From assembly GCF_014268505.2 (NCBI RefSeq), contig NZ_JABWQP020000005.1, forward strand, positions 1-64,000: a stretch of DNA of 64,000 nt, written 5' to 3'. The stretch is from Pseudomonas khorasanensis (lineage in GTDB: Bacteria > Pseudomonadota > Gammaproteobacteria > Pseudomonadales > Pseudomonadaceae). Both the position numbers and the translations under genes were made by a program. Below, in pieces: positions 8,231 to 16,942 of the stretch; positions within the stretch are counted from its first letter, which is position 1, and every line of letters starts with the position of its first letter. The notes below the pieces were generated by a model that did no database searches, had not been told where the DNA came from, and saw nothing but the letters and a program-made list of their open reading frames with translations.

Positions 8231-10555
8231 TTAATTCATCCAGCCCTTGACCCAGTCCATCACCGACTCGCCGGAAGCGGGCGTTTCGCTCGCACACGCG
8301 GCGCCGGGTGGCGGTTCGCTGCCGCGAATATACGGCATCTGCACCGCTCCCGGGCAGTTGGCGTCGGAACCCTGCCCGGTGCGCGAATCGACCCAGGCCT
8401 GCACGACGTTGTCCGGTTGCGGCATGTCCAGCGGCAGCGGATCGGCCTTGCGCATGAAACTGGTCCAGACCTGCAATGCGCCGGTGGCGCCAGTGAATGG
8501 TGTCTTGCCGTTGTCATCACGACCCAGCCAGACCACCGCCAGCAGATCCTGGCTGAAGCCTGCGAACCAGCTGTCGCGCGAGTCGTTACTGGTACCGGTC
8601 TTGCCAGCCAGTGTCAGAGTCTTGGGCAGCACGTTATAAACCGAACTGCCGGTGCCTTCACGCATCACGCGCTGCATGGCGTTCTGGATCAGATAGATGG
8701 AGGCCGGGTCGAAGCGCTGCTCAATCTGGAACGGATAACGTTTGAGCGGTTCACCCTCGGCAGTCAGCACGCTGCGAATACCGCGCATCGGTGTGTTGAA
8801 ACCACCGTTGGCCAGGGTCTGGTACATGGTCGCCACTTCGATCGGCGTCATGCCGCCGGCACCCAACAGCATCGACGGGAACGCCGGGAATTCACGCGTG
8901 ACACCCAGACGACCGACGGTTTTGAGCACGTTCGGCACGCCCACTTCCAGACCCAGACGCGAGGTCGACAGGTTGTAGGAATGCGCCAGCCCCTGATAAA
9001 GGAAAACCGTGCCGTGGGAACGGCGGTCATAGTTCTGCGGCTTCCACACCTGGCCGTTCGCGCCTTTGACCGACAACGGATCATCGGACAGCCAACTGGT
9101 CAGGGTGTACTGGCTCGGTTTCTCCAGTGCCGTGAGATAAACCGCCGGCTTGATCAATGAGCCGATCGGCCGCACCGCATCCAGCGCGCGGTTGAAACCG
9201 GCATAACTGGCCTGACGGCTGCCGATCATGGCCTGGACTTCGCCGGTTTCCGGGTTGGTCACGACCATCGCCGCTTCGACCTCATCCGAACCTTTGCGGC
9301 CGGCCAGGCGCTTGAACGTGTCGTTGACCGAGGCCTCGGCTTTCATCTGCAGGATCGGGTCGAAACTGGTGAAGATGCGCAGGCCCTCTTCGGTCAAGTC
9401 TTCGTCGCGGTAGTCTTCGCGCAACTGGCGTTTGACCAGATCGATAAAGCCCGGGAACGAGCTGTCGGCCAGCTTGCCGCGAGTCGTCACGCCCAATGGC
9501 ATCAGCTTTGCCGCAGCCACTTGCTCGGGCGTCGCCACGCCTTGCTGCTCAAGCACATCGAGCACCAGATTACGGCGCTCCAGCGCGCGCTCCGGATTAC
9601 GACGCGGATTGTAATAAGACGGCCCCTTGACCATGCCGACCAGCAACGCGACCTGATGCAGTTTCAGCTCGGACAACGGCTGGCCGAAGAAGAACTGGCT
9701 GGCCAGACCGAAACCGTGCACCGCGCGCTGACCGTCCTGCCCGACAAAGACTTCGTTGAGGTAGGCCTCAAGGATTTCCTTCTTGTCGTAATGCAGTTCG
9801 AGCAGCATCGCCATCATCGCTTCGGTGAGCTTGCGGGTCAGGCTGCGTTCGCTCGTCAGGTAAAAGTTCTTCACCAGCTGCTGGGTCAGCGTACTGCCGC
9901 CCTGGGTCATCTTGCCGCCGGAGGTGTTGATCCACACCGCGCGAGCGATCGATTTCGGCGACACGCCCCAGTGGCTATAGAAGTCGCGGTCTTCGACGGC
10001 GATCAGGGTTTCGAGCAGGTACGGCGGCACCTGATCGAGCTTGATCAGGATGCGGTCTTCAAGATTCTTCGGATAAATGCCGCCGATCATCAGCGGTTCA
10101 AGGCGCACTACCGACAACTTCGAGCCATTGGTCGCGGACAACTCGGCGACATAGTCGCCGGAGAAGCGGACACGCACCGGCTGCGGTTTTTCCAGTCCTT
10201 CATAGAATTGGAAGCCGCGGGTATTCAGATCAACCGTATTGCCGCTGACGGCTGCGGCGCCGGGGCCGTTGCTCACGGCTTCGCGACGATAGCCCAAGGC
10301 ATCGAGTTCGGTGAGGAAATCGTTCTTGCTGAGCTTCTGTCCGACGAACAGCTCAAGCGGGCGCGCATACACCTTGGCCGGGATGGTCCAGCGCTTGCCG
10401 GAGAACTTCTCCTGCACCACGGCATCGAGGTAAACGGCGAAGCCGGCCAGCACTACAAGGCCGACCAGACTGAGTTTAATGGCCCAGCTCAACCACGGGC
10501 TGAGGCCCTTGGCTGGTGGTTTTTTCTTGGTACGGGGGGATCGGGATCGAGTCAT
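8231..10555 (-). CDS. mrcB: Penicillin-binding protein 1B, bifunctional peptidoglycan synthase
   Basis: Class A PBP of 774 residues that polymerises glycan strands and crosslinks stem peptides at the outer face of the inner membrane. There is a short basic cytoplasmic tail, one membrane anchor (about 25-46) and a UB2H-like region. The GT51 glycosyltransferase domain shows catalytic Glu in VEDRDFYSHWG (about 188) and GGSTLTQQL. The transpeptidase domain shows SLIK (about 465), SYN (about 527) and KTGTS (about 651). It starts a leftward unit with the TPR lipoprotein and YqcC genes. Confidence 0.96.
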   Translation of the reverse strand: MTRSRSPRTKKKPPAKGLSPWLSWAIKLSLVGLVVLAGFAVYLDAVVQEKFSGKRWTIPAKVYARPLELFVGQKLSKNDFLTELDALGYRREAVSNGPGAAAVSGNTVDLNTRGFQFYEGLEKPQPVRVRFSGDYVAELSATNGSKLSVVRLEPLMIGGIYPKNLEDRILIKLDQVPPYLLETLIAVEDRDFYSHWGVSPKSIARAVWINTSGGKMTQGGSTLTQQLVKNFYLTSERSLTRKLTEAMMAMLLELHYDKKEILEAYLNEVFVGQDGQRAVHGFGLASQFFFGQPLSELKLHQVALLVGMVKGPSYYNPRRNPERALERRNLVLDVLEQQGVATPEQVAAAKLMPLGVTTRGKLADSSFPGFIDLVKRQLREDYRDEDLTEEGLRIFTSFDPILQMKAEASVNDTFKRLAGRKGSDEVEAAMVVTNPETGEVQAMIGSRQASYAGFNRALDAVRPIGSLIKPAVYLTALEKPSQYTLTSWLSDDPLSVKGANGQVWKPQNYDRRSHGTVFLYQGLAHSYNLSTSRLGLEVGVPNVLKTVGRLGVTREFPAFPSMLLGAGGMTPIEVATMYQTLANGGFNTPMRGIRSVLTAEGEPLKRYPFQIEQRFDPASIYLIQNAMQRVMREGTGSSVYNVLPKTLTLAGKTGTSNDSRDSWFAGFSQDLLAVVWLGRDDNGKTPFTGATGALQVWTSFMRKADPLPLDMPQPDNVVQAWVDSRTGQGSDANCPGAVQMPYIRGSEPPPGAACASETPASGESVMDWVKGWMN

Positions 10556-10672
10556 GGCGGCGGATTATACGCACTTTATTGATCCTCAACAGGCACGCTC
10601 CGAGGTTTGCGTCAGGCGGGCAAGCAGCCATAATGGCCGCCTCGAATTTCTCCCGTCTCTGAAGGATCGCCC

Positions 10673-12229
10673 GTGAGCCAGTCCCTGATCGCTGCCCTGC
10701 AAAACCCGGCCCTCTACCCGCATCCCGTCGAAGGATTCCAGGTCATCGAAACCCATATCTCGTGGGTAATCCTCACAGGCCCCTTCGCTTATAAAGTGAA
10801 GAAACCGGTGAATTTCGGTTTTCTCGACTTCACCGGCCTGGAAGCGCGCGCGCATTTTTGCGCTGAAGAGCTGCGTTTGAATCAGCGCCTCACCGACGAT
10901 TTGTATCTGGAAGTGTTGCCGGTGACGGGCAGCATCGACGCGCCGCAACTCGGTGGCGACGGCCAGGCCATCGAATACGTGCTGAAAATGCGCCAGTTCC
11001 CTCAGACCGGGTTGCTCAGCACTTTGCAAGCCAACGGTGAACTGACCACTCAGCACATCGATGCGATGGCCGAGCAGATTGCGCACTTTCACCTCAACGC
11101 CCCGAAAGTCCCGGCCGAACACGACGCTGGCACTCCGGACAGCGTGATGGCGCCGGTACGGCAGAACTTCGAACAGATCCTGCCATTCCTCAGCGACAAG
11201 AATGACTTGCTGCAACTCGAAGCCCTGCAAGCCTGGGCCGAAAGCAGCTTCGAACGCCTGAAGCCACTGCTGGCTCAGCGCAAGGAAGATGGTTTCATCC
11301 GCGAATGCCACGGCGACATTCACTTGGGCAACGCCACGGTGATCGACGGCAACGTGGTGATCTTCGACTGCATCGAGTTCAACGAGCCGTTCCGTTTTAC
11401 CGACGTCTATGCCGATACCGGTTTCCTGGCAATGGACCTGGAAGACCGTGGCTTGAAGTCGCTGGCGCGTCGTTTCATCAGCCAATACCTGGAACTGACT
11501 GGCGACTATCAGGGCCTTGAGGTGCTGAACTTCTATAAAGCCTACCGCGCCCTGGTGCGTGCTAAGGTTGCGCTGTTCAGCATGCCGGCGGAGGCGACGG
11601 CCGTGCAGCGCGCCACCACCCTGCGCCAATATCGCAACTACGCCAACCTGGCGGAAAGCTACAGCACCATTCCTTCGCGATTCATGGCCATCACCCACGG
11701 CGTTTCCGCTGTCGGCAAAAGCCACGTGGCCATGCGTCTGGTCGAAGCGCTGGGCGCGATCCGCCTGCGCTCGGACATAGAGCGCAAGCGTTTGTTCGGC
11801 GATCAGACCGGCGCCAATGATGTCCAGGCCGGGATCTACAGCGCCGACGCCAGCGCCGCGACTTACGCGCGTCTTCACGAGATCGCCGAGGTGATCCTGC
11901 ACGCCGGTTTCCCGGTAGTGATCGACGCGACTTATCTCAAGCGTGGACAGCGTGATAACGCCGCGAAGATTGCCGAAGCGACGGGCACACCGTTCCTGAT
12001 CCTCGACTGCAATGCGCCACAAGCCGTGATCGAAAGCTGGCTGGCGACTCGTCAAGCCGACCAGAAAGATCCGTCCGATGCCACCCTGGCGGTGATCGAA
12101 GCACAGCAGGCCAACCGCGAAGCGCTGACCCCGGAGGAAATTCTGCGCAGCAAACGCGTGCAGACCAATGAATCCGGCACGCTGGATACGGTTGTCGCAC
12201 AAATTCGCCAGCGCCTGCCAGGCCTGTAA
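10673..12229 (+). CDS. Fused phosphotransferase-like kinase and P-loop ATPase
   Basis: 518 residues in two parts. Residues about 1-330 resemble the aminoglycoside phosphotransferase/choline kinase fold: a nucleotide lysine region (FAYKVKKPVNFGF), the catalytic loop CHGDIHLGN (about 210) and the metal-binding IFDCIEF. Residues about 340-518 form a small P-loop kinase with GVSAVGKS (about 346) and a later DATYL motif. It starts with GTG after a weak GA-rich site and is divergent from mrcB. This bifunctional family is widespread in proteobacteria but its substrate is unknown; the fold suggests phosphorylation of a small molecule or RNA end. It is not evidence of drug resistance. Confidence 0.85.
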   Translation: MSQSLIAALQNPALYPHPVEGFQVIETHISWVILTGPFAYKVKKPVNFGFLDFTGLEARAHFCAEELRLNQRLTDDLYLEVLPVTGSIDAPQLGGDGQAIEYVLKMRQFPQTGLLSTLQANGELTTQHIDAMAEQIAHFHLNAPKVPAEHDAGTPDSVMAPVRQNFEQILPFLSDKNDLLQLEALQAWAESSFERLKPLLAQRKEDGFIRECHGDIHLGNATVIDGNVVIFDCIEFNEPFRFTDVYADTGFLAMDLEDRGLKSLARRFISQYLELTGDYQGLEVLNFYKAYRALVRAKVALFSMPAEATAVQRATTLRQYRNYANLAESYSTIPSRFMAITHGVSAVGKSHVAMRLVEALGAIRLRSDIERKRLFGDQTGANDVQAGIYSADASAATYARLHEIAEVILHAGFPVVIDATYLKRGQRDNAAKIAEATGTPFLILDCNAPQAVIESWLATRQADQKDPSDATLAVIEAQQANREALTPEEILRSKRVQTNESGTLDTVVAQIRQRLPGL

Positions 12230-12240
12230 AAAACTATTTC

Positions 12241-12270
12241 GGCCGTGAAGCCCTTGCCCGCTTCACGGCC
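12241..12270. other. Perfect 11-bp stem hairpin
   Basis: GGCCGTGAAGC and GCTTCACGGCC are separated by eight bases, between the kinase gene and the pentapeptide gene. It has no T run directly after the stem on either strand (a T tract on the minus side is seven bases away), so a terminator role is uncertain. Confidence 0.5.
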
Positions 12271-12320
12271 GCCAGATAGTGGCACTATACTGGCGCCATA
12301 AAACCAACAGGTGATCTGAC

Positions 12321-12665
12321 ATGAGCCATCCGAAACTTCTCGACACCCCGCTGTACGCTTTGCTGCACAAGGATGACATCACCGGTTTCAACCAGACGCG
12401 CCCGCAAGACGGGCCGATCGATATGGTTGGCGGCGACTTCCGTGGTCTCGACTTGCGTGAACTGAACGCCGATGGTGTGGATTTCCGTGATGCGTATTTC
12501 CGTTCCGCGGATTTGCGCGGCATCGACTTCCGCAAGGCATCGCTCGAAGGCGCTAGCCTGGCCCACGCGCAGATTTCCGGCGCTTACTTTCCGCCGGAGC
12601 TAAGTGCCGACGAGATTCTGATGTCGATGAATTTCGGCACGCGCTTGCGTTATCGCACGCGCTGA
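12321..12665 (+). CDS. Pentapeptide-repeat protein
   Basis: A 114-residue protein with at least six tandem five-residue repeats of the A(D/N)LxX type between about 38 and 92 (GDFRG LDLRE, VDFRD, ADLRG IDFRK, ASLEG ASLAH). These build a short right-handed quadrilateral beta helix. The N-terminal 35 residues and C-terminal tail (MSMNFGTRLRYRTR) are non-repetitive. The repeat number is much lower than in DNA-mimicking Qnr or MfpA proteins, so gyrase protection is unlikely. Molecular role unknown. It stands alone, 92 bases after the kinase fusion gene. Confidence 0.85.
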   Translation: MSHPKLLDTPLYALLHKDDITGFNQTRPQDGPIDMVGGDFRGLDLRELNADGVDFRDAYFRSADLRGIDFRKASLEGASLAHAQISGAYFPPELSADEILMSMNFGTRLRYRTR

Positions 12666-12699
12666 GACCTGGAAATATTGCTGACACCACGCTTTTCCC

Positions 12700-12788
12700 T
12701 GTGGGAGCGAGTCTGCTCGCGAAGACGTCGTGTCAGCCACCCTGATCTTGAAAGTCAGACCGCTTTCGCGAGCAGGCTCGCTCCCACA
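12700..12788. repeat. REP-type inverted repeat pair
   Basis: Left arm beginning TGTGGGAGCGAG and right arm ending CTCGCTCCCACA, with CTCGCGAA and TTTCGCGAG inside. This is the dominant interspersed family in the window (see 21027, 31394, 33427, 36716 and 40175). It can fold into a long hairpin between two genes. Confidence 0.9.
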
Positions 12789-12952
12789 TTTGTTATGGGT
12801 TCCCTCCCTTCTTTCTGCGTTCGCAGGCCTTCAAACGCCCTTTCTTAGAAGCATTTGCGTCGAATCCGACCAAACAACCACGCTTTTCCTACTGATGGCT
12901 ACACTCCTCAGAAGCTCGCCCACGCACCATTCGGCCGTCGCAAGGAGGCTTG
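12789..12952. other. Non-coding gap before the TfoX-C gene
   Basis: Apart from the REP pair at 12700-12788, the gap between the pentapeptide gene and the TfoX-C gene holds no convincing gene. An AAGGAGG ribosome site lies at 12942-12948. No clear promoter was recognised. Confidence 0.5.
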
Positions 12953-13228
12953 ATGAATGATGAACTGCAGCACCTGAAGAATCTTGGCAAGACGTCGGCG
13001 CAATGGCTGCATGCGGTGGGCATCCACAGCGCCTCGGACTTGCGTCGTCTGGGCGCGGTGGATGCCTACCGGGCCGTGCGTACTCGAGGGTTTCGCGCCT
13101 CAAAGGTGTTGTTGTATGCGATTGAGGGCGCACTGATGGACGTGCATTGGAACGAAATCCCTGCTGAACGCAAAGACGCGCTGAACAAGCAACTTGAAGC
13201 CATTTCCGCGCGTCACAAAAAAAGCTGA
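12953..13228 (+). CDS. TfoX/Sxy C-terminal domain protein
   Basis: 91 residues matching only the C-terminal domain of TfoX/Sxy: LKNLGKTSAQWLHAVGIHSASDLRRLGAV, a helix-hairpin-helix-like helical module, then AYRAVR and ALMDVHWNEIPAERK. The N-terminal TfoX domain, linked to CRP-dependent competence control in Enterobacteria and Vibrio, is absent. A competence role should therefore not be assumed. The ATG at 12953 sits four bases after AAGGAGG; a TTG at 12950 is too close to it. The gene is 15 bases upstream of the cyclic-nucleotide-domain gene and probably co-transcribed with it. Confidence 0.85.
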   Translation: MNDELQHLKNLGKTSAQWLHAVGIHSASDLRRLGAVDAYRAVRTRGFRASKVLLYAIEGALMDVHWNEIPAERKDALNKQLEAISARHKKS

Positions 13229-13243
13229 ACAGGCGCTGCTGCC

Positions 13244-14038
13244 ATGTATTTACTGGGGGAACCATCGGCGTACGCCGACACATTGATCAATCGCTTGCAG
13301 AACCTGCCAGTGCAGTGGCTGCAAGGGCTGGTGCCTTGCGGCCCGGTTCTGGAGCTGGAGGCCACGGACGATCTGACTGCGCAATTGCCCGGCGATCAAT
13401 TGTTCCTGTTGTGCGAGGGCGTCGTGAACGGCTACCTCGACGGCCGAGCGCTGTTTTATTGGCAGGAAGGCGATCTGATCGGCCTTCAATGGGGCGAAGA
13501 ATGGAGCAACTGCCGTTCGTGCAGCGAAGGCCCACTGCGCCTGCGGCCCTACCGCCGTGCTGAAGTCCTGCAGCACCTGCATGCCGAACCTGGCCGCGCG
13601 GAGCAGTTCCTTGCTTACCTGCTGGGGCAAATGGCGATGCTCGCCCACGCCGTGGCCGAACTGAAGCCCAGGGAGTTTCGCAGCACCAACGGTTTCAAAC
13701 GGGTCGAGGCTGGCGTCATGCTGATCGAGCAAGGCGATGCGGCGGACCATGTGTTCGTGATCATCGACGGGCACGCTGAAGCATTTGTAGACGGACACAA
13801 GGTTGGCGACGTGCCCAAGGACGAGATTTTCGGCGCCATGGCGCTCTTCACTGGCGAGCCGCGCAACGCGACCGTCATAACCCGCGAACCTAGCACAGTG
13901 ATGTTGATCCCCGGCGATCAGTTTCTGAGCATGACCCGGAGCAATCCGAAGATCGCTCACAGCCTGATCGAAGGCATGGCGAGACGGATCGGCCAGTTGA
14001 ACCGACAAATCACGCAGTTGGCGGCGAGTCGCAGTTGA
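13244..14038 (+). CDS. cbpA: Cyclic nucleotide-binding domain protein, CbpA-like
   Basis: 264 residues without a helix-turn-helix. The C-terminal half (about 150-260) is a cNMP-binding beta-roll: GVMLIEQGDAADHVFVIIDG followed by a phosphate-binding cassette GAMALFTGEPRNATV that keeps the Arg. The Glu of the usual FGE(L/I)AL is Ala here. The N-terminal half looks like a second, degenerate nucleotide-domain fold. Position beside PrrF and the phu genes matches PAO1 cbpA (PA4704), a cAMP-binding, Vfr-regulated protein. The name is given by synteny and fold. Ligand binding is uncertain because of the missing Glu. Confidence 0.75.
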   Translation: MYLLGEPSAYADTLINRLQNLPVQWLQGLVPCGPVLELEATDDLTAQLPGDQLFLLCEGVVNGYLDGRALFYWQEGDLIGLQWGEEWSNCRSCSEGPLRLRPYRRAEVLQHLHAEPGRAEQFLAYLLGQMAMLAHAVAELKPREFRSTNGFKRVEAGVMLIEQGDAADHVFVIIDGHAEAFVDGHKVGDVPKDEIFGAMALFTGEPRNATVITREPSTVMLIPGDQFLSMTRSNPKIAHSLIEGMARRIGQLNRQITQLAASRS

Positions 14039-14108
14039 CGCAGAGCCTTCGTTTCCGAGGCTTCGCGGCTGCTCGAAAAACTAAATTACAGATTTGCAGA
14101 AACAGCGG

Positions 14109-14140
14109 TTGACTCGGTAATGAGAATCGCTATGATTATC
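14109..14140 (+). promoter_or_regulatory. PrrF promoter with overlapping Fur box
   Basis: TTGACT (14109-14114), 16 bases, then TATGAT (14131-14136). From 14117 to 14140 the sequence AATGAGAATCGCTATGATTA resembles the 19-bp Fur consensus GATAATGATAATCATTATC and covers the -10. Iron-loaded Fur should block this promoter, giving expression only in low iron. Confidence 0.8.
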
Positions 14141-14142
14141 AC

Positions 14143-14256
14143 AACTGGTCGCGAGATCAGTCGATATTCTGAAAAGCCCTTGGTTCGGACTCTCAGATTA
14201 TCTCCTCATCAGGCTAATCACGGTTATTTGACCCGGTTTTTACCGGGTCTTTTTTT
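14143..14256 (+). ncRNA. prrF: PrrF iron-responsive small RNA
   Basis: About 114 nt, starting AACTGGTCGCGAGATCAG as in the known PrrF RNAs. It contains the conserved target-pairing core ATTATCTCCTCATCAGGC and ends in a strong terminator. PrrF is Hfq-dependent and the pseudomonad counterpart of RyhB: when iron is short it represses iron-containing proteins such as sodB, sdh and acn. In P. aeruginosa two copies lie in tandem at this same spot between cbpA and phuW. Here only one is present, so the composite PrrH RNA cannot be made from this locus. A second copy probably lies elsewhere. Confidence 0.93.
14230..14256 (+). terminator. PrrF rho-independent terminator
   Basis: Stem GACCCGGT / ACCGGGTC with a T-rich loop, followed by seven Ts. 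It also stands just past the stop of the leftward phuW gene. Confidence 0.93.
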
Positions 14257-14269
14257 GCTTGTGGAAAAG

Positions 14270-15118
14270 TCATTTGCCGAATTGTTTACGCATTTGCTCA
14301 CAGTAATCAGGCTTCGGCACGGCCGGTGTGTACCAGACGTAATCGGCCATGGCCGCTGTAACCGCATCGCCCTGCTCCGCCAGCATCAACACGGCCGGTG
14401 CCTCCCCAGCGCCCAGGTCCGATAGATGCAACGGCACGCCAACATCCTTGCGCGCATGCCAGGCACCGGCCAGCAAGATCGAAGGCGCGGGTGCTGCCAA
14501 GATGCGTTCAGCCATACGCCGATCACGCTGTTGCTGAACGGCCAACATCGCAGGCATTTGAGATTCCGGGAGCAAGCCGCAGTGGGATTCACCGATCTGT
14601 TGCAGCAGCGTGTCTTTCACCGACACGGCGTTACTGTGTGCACCGCTTAGAGCAGGCGGATTGCGGTAGAAAGCGCGAATTTCGCTGTTGTCCAGATTCG
14701 CCGCCAGCAGCGGATACGGTTGCGTCAGGGCGAAGCGTACGATCGGCCCGTAAAGATTCCAGTCCCAGCCGTCCTGCCAAGCCAATGCAGCGGGCAAATC
14801 AGCCGGTTCGGATTTGGCTGCGCGCACCGCGTCTACTTTCACCTGTTGATCCGTATTGAGCATTTCCAGCAGCAGACTGCCTTGCGCCCGCTGCTCGCCG
14901 AGCGACTGCAGCAGCCACAATTGAGCAGCGTGATGATCGGCATTGTCATGCTGTTCACCAATGATTACGCGTTCCGGTGCCGCGAGACGCTCCAGCAGTT
15001 GCTGCGCGGTCAACGCCTTGCCGCTGCGAAGTTCACGGATTTCACCGCTGACGGGCGGCGGCGCAACATGCTGGCACCCGGCAAGCAACATCAACGTCAA
15101 CAGCCAGACTCCACGCAT
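14270..15118 (-). CDS. phuW: ChaN-family haem-binding lipoprotein PhuW
   Basis: 282 residues. A lipoprotein signal peptide ends at LMLLAGC (Cys about 15). The mature part is a ChaN/DUF399 domain (VIIGEQHDNADHHAAQLWLLQ and LLAGAWHARKDVGVPLHL), a fold that can bind haem between protomers. It ends the leftward phuT-U-V-W run. The ATG at 15118 follows TGAGGTG and encodes MRGVWLL; a TTG four codons earlier overlaps that ribosome site. The haem role is known for relatives and inferred here from context. It may be controlled from the upstream Fur-like site. Confidence 0.85.
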   Translation of the reverse strand: MRGVWLLTLMLLAGCQHVAPPPVSGEIRELRSGKALTAQQLLERLAAPERVIIGEQHDNADHHAAQLWLLQSLGEQRAQGSLLLEMLNTDQQVKVDAVRAAKSEPADLPAALAWQDGWDWNLYGPIVRFALTQPYPLLAANLDNSEIRAFYRNPPALSGAHSNAVSVKDTLLQQIGESHCGLLPESQMPAMLAVQQQRDRRMAERILAAPAPSILLAGAWHARKDVGVPLHLSDLGAGEAPAVLMLAEQGDAVTAAMADYVWYTPAVPKPDYCEQMRKQFGK

Positions 15119-15137
15119 GCAACACCTCAATGATGAA

Positions 15138-15905
15138 TCAGCGGGCGATGATCAGTGGGTGCCCGCGCTCCGGATGCGGTTGCACCAGCACTTCAAGGCC
15201 GAACACCGCCTGCAGCGTCTCCGGGCGCAACACCTGCTCCGGGGTATCCAACGCGACCGGACGGCCATTCTCAAGCAACAACACCCGATCACAATAGCGT
15301 GCTGCCAGATTGAGGTCATGCAGGATCACCAGCACCGCCGCGCCGCGATTGGCAAATTCATGCACTGCCTGCAGCGTTGTGTGCTGATGCAACGGGTCGA
15401 GCATTGACGTCGGTTCATCCAGCAGCAACGTTTGCCCAGCCTGCCCAGGCCACAGTTGCGCCAGCACCCGCGCCAGATGCACACGCTGACGCTCGCCACC
15501 GGACAACGCCAGATAACTGCGGCCGCTCAGGTGGCCGGCATCCGCAGCCGCCAGCGCCGCCGCGACAATCTCGTCATCGCGCGCCCGCCCCGTGTGATAC
15601 GGCAAACGCCCCATGCCGACGACCTCTTCAACCGCAAAGGCAAAGTCCAGCGTCGAGACCTGCGGCAAGACTGCCAGACGCTGCGCCCGCTGCGTTCCGC
15701 TCCAATGGCTCAATGCTTGACCATCGAGCGAGACGTCACCTTCACTGACGGCCAACTCCCCGCAAAGGGCGCCGAGCAATGTGCTTTTCCCGGCACCATT
15801 GGGCCCCAGTACACCCAGCACCTCACCCGGTTCGAGTTGCAGCGTGACGTCACTGAGCACGGCCTTGCGACCACGGCGGACATGCAGATGATGCGCTCGC
15901 AGCAT
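15138..15905 (-). CDS. phuV: Haem ABC transporter ATP-binding protein
   Basis: 255 residues, ATPase of the haem importer (HmuV/PhuV family). Walker [17 protein letters not shown] (about 35), Q-loop in [12 protein letters not shown] signature [15 protein letters not shown], Walker [12 protein letters not shown] and the switch His in [11 protein letters not shown] are all intact. It works as a dimer under two PhuU permeases at the inner membrane. Its start overlaps the phuU stop, so it is translationally coupled. The order phuT-U-V-W equals PAO1 PA4708-PA4705. Confidence 0.94.
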   Translation of the reverse strand: MLRAHHLHVRRGRKAVLSDVTLQLEPGEVLGVLGPNGAGKSTLLGALCGELAVSEGDVSLDGQALSHWSGTQRAQRLAVLPQVSTLDFAFAVEEVVGMGRLPYHTGRARDDEIVAAALAAADAGHLSGRSYLALSGGERQRVHLARVLAQLWPGQAGQTLLLDEPTSMLDPLHQHTTLQAVHEFANRGAAVLVILHDLNLAARYCDRVLLLENGRPVALDTPEQVLRPETLQAVFGLEVLVQPHPERGHPLIIAR

Positions 15906-16942
15906 CAGGTACGCCCTCGCAGCAGCAGATAAAGGAAAAACGGCGCGCCGATAAACGCCGTGACGATGCCGATCGGCAACTCCGCCGGCGCCAGCGCCAG
16001 TCGCGCCACCAGATCGGCCAACAACAGCAGGCTCGCACCCGCCAGCACCGAGGCTGGCAACAACACCCGGTGATCCGGCCCCACCAGCAAGCGCACCAGA
16101 TGCGGCACCACCAGCCCGACAAACCCGATCATCCCTGCCGCCGCCACTGCCGCGCCAACACCAAGCGCCGTGCAGAACACCAGTTCGCGCTTGAGCCGTT
16201 CAACATCGATGCCCAGGTGTCCGGCTTCTGACTCACCCAGCAACAGCGCGTTCAGAGCCTTGGCCCGACGTGGCAACCACAGTGCCACACCGGCGGTGAT
16301 GATCAGCAATGGCCACAGCCGCTCATAACTGGCGCCATTGAGGCTGCCGAGATTCCAGAACGTCAGGGTGCGCAGCGTCGCGTCATCGGCCAGATAAGTG
16401 AACAGCCCGACCGCCGAACCGGCCAGCGCGGTCAGTGCGATGCCGGCAAGCAACATCGTCGCCACGTGCGTCTGGCCGTTACGTCGGCCCAGGCGATAGA
16501 CCAGCGCCGTCACCCCGAGCCCGCCGAGAAACGCGCACACCGATAACAGATAAGGCCCAAACCATTCGGGTAAGTCGCCGAAGAACGAGCCGCCGACAAT
16601 CGCAATCGCCGCGCCAAGCGCCGCGCCACTGGAAACACCGACCAGGCCCGGATCGGCCAGCGGATTGCGAAACAATCCCTGCATTGCCACCCCGGACAAG
16701 GCCAGCACACCTCCGACTGCCAGTCCGAGCAAGGTTCGTGGCAGGCGAATCTGCCCGAGAATCAACTCGGCCTGCTCCAGGCCCTCAGATGCCAACGGTA
16801 TGCCGATCAGGCGCAACGCTGCGCGCAGCGTATCGAACAGCGGCAGGCTGACCGGCCCCAGCGCCAGAGACAGCCAGATCGCCAGCAGGCACAAAAGCGT
16901 CAGGCCGATGAACAGGCCACGGGGTTTGACCAGTGTGGTCAT
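15905..16942 (-). CDS. phuU: Haem ABC transporter permease (FecCD family)
   Basis: 345 residues with about ten hydrophobic segments, characteristic of the FecCD/BtuC permeases that import iron chelates, haem or cobalamin. Recognisable family segments include [20 protein letters not shown] and [20 protein letters not shown] near residues 65-105, and [20 protein letters not shown] in the C-terminal third. Overlaps phuT by four bases and phuV by one. Its haem specificity comes from the neighbours PhuT and PhuW rather than from its own sequence. Confidence 0.94.
   Translation of the reverse strand: MTTLVKPRGLFIGLTLLCLLAIWLSLALGPVSLPLFDTLRAALRLIGIPLASEGLEQAELILGQIRLPRTLLGLAVGGVLALSGVAMQGLFRNPLADPGLVGVSSGAALGAAIAIVGGSFFGDLPEWFGPYLLSVCAFLGGLGVTALVYRLGRRNGQTHVATMLLAGIALTALAGSAVGLFTYLADDATLRTLTFWNLGSLNGASYERLWPLLIITAGVALWLPRRAKALNALLLGESEAGHLGIDVERLKRELVFCTALGVGAAVAAAGMIGFVGLVVPHLVRLLVGPDHRVLLPASVLAGASLLLLADLVARLALAPAELPIGIVTAFIGAPFFLYLLLRGRT

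Noticed and set aside
10586..12202. 538-codon frame antisense to the kinase/ATPase fusion gene
   Set aside because: The sense gene has clear catalytic motifs; the antisense translation shows none and has shadow-type composition.
12241..12270. Terminator after the kinase/ATPase fusion gene
   Set aside because: The hairpin is perfect but no T run follows it on the plus strand, so it is listed only as a hairpin.
12321..12665. Qnr-like gyrase-protecting pentapeptide protein
   Set aside because: Too few repeats (about six to eight) and no two-layer, loop-bearing architecture.
12953..13228. Competence regulator TfoX
   Set aside because: Only the C-terminal domain is present; the N-terminal domain is missing, so a competence role is not supported.
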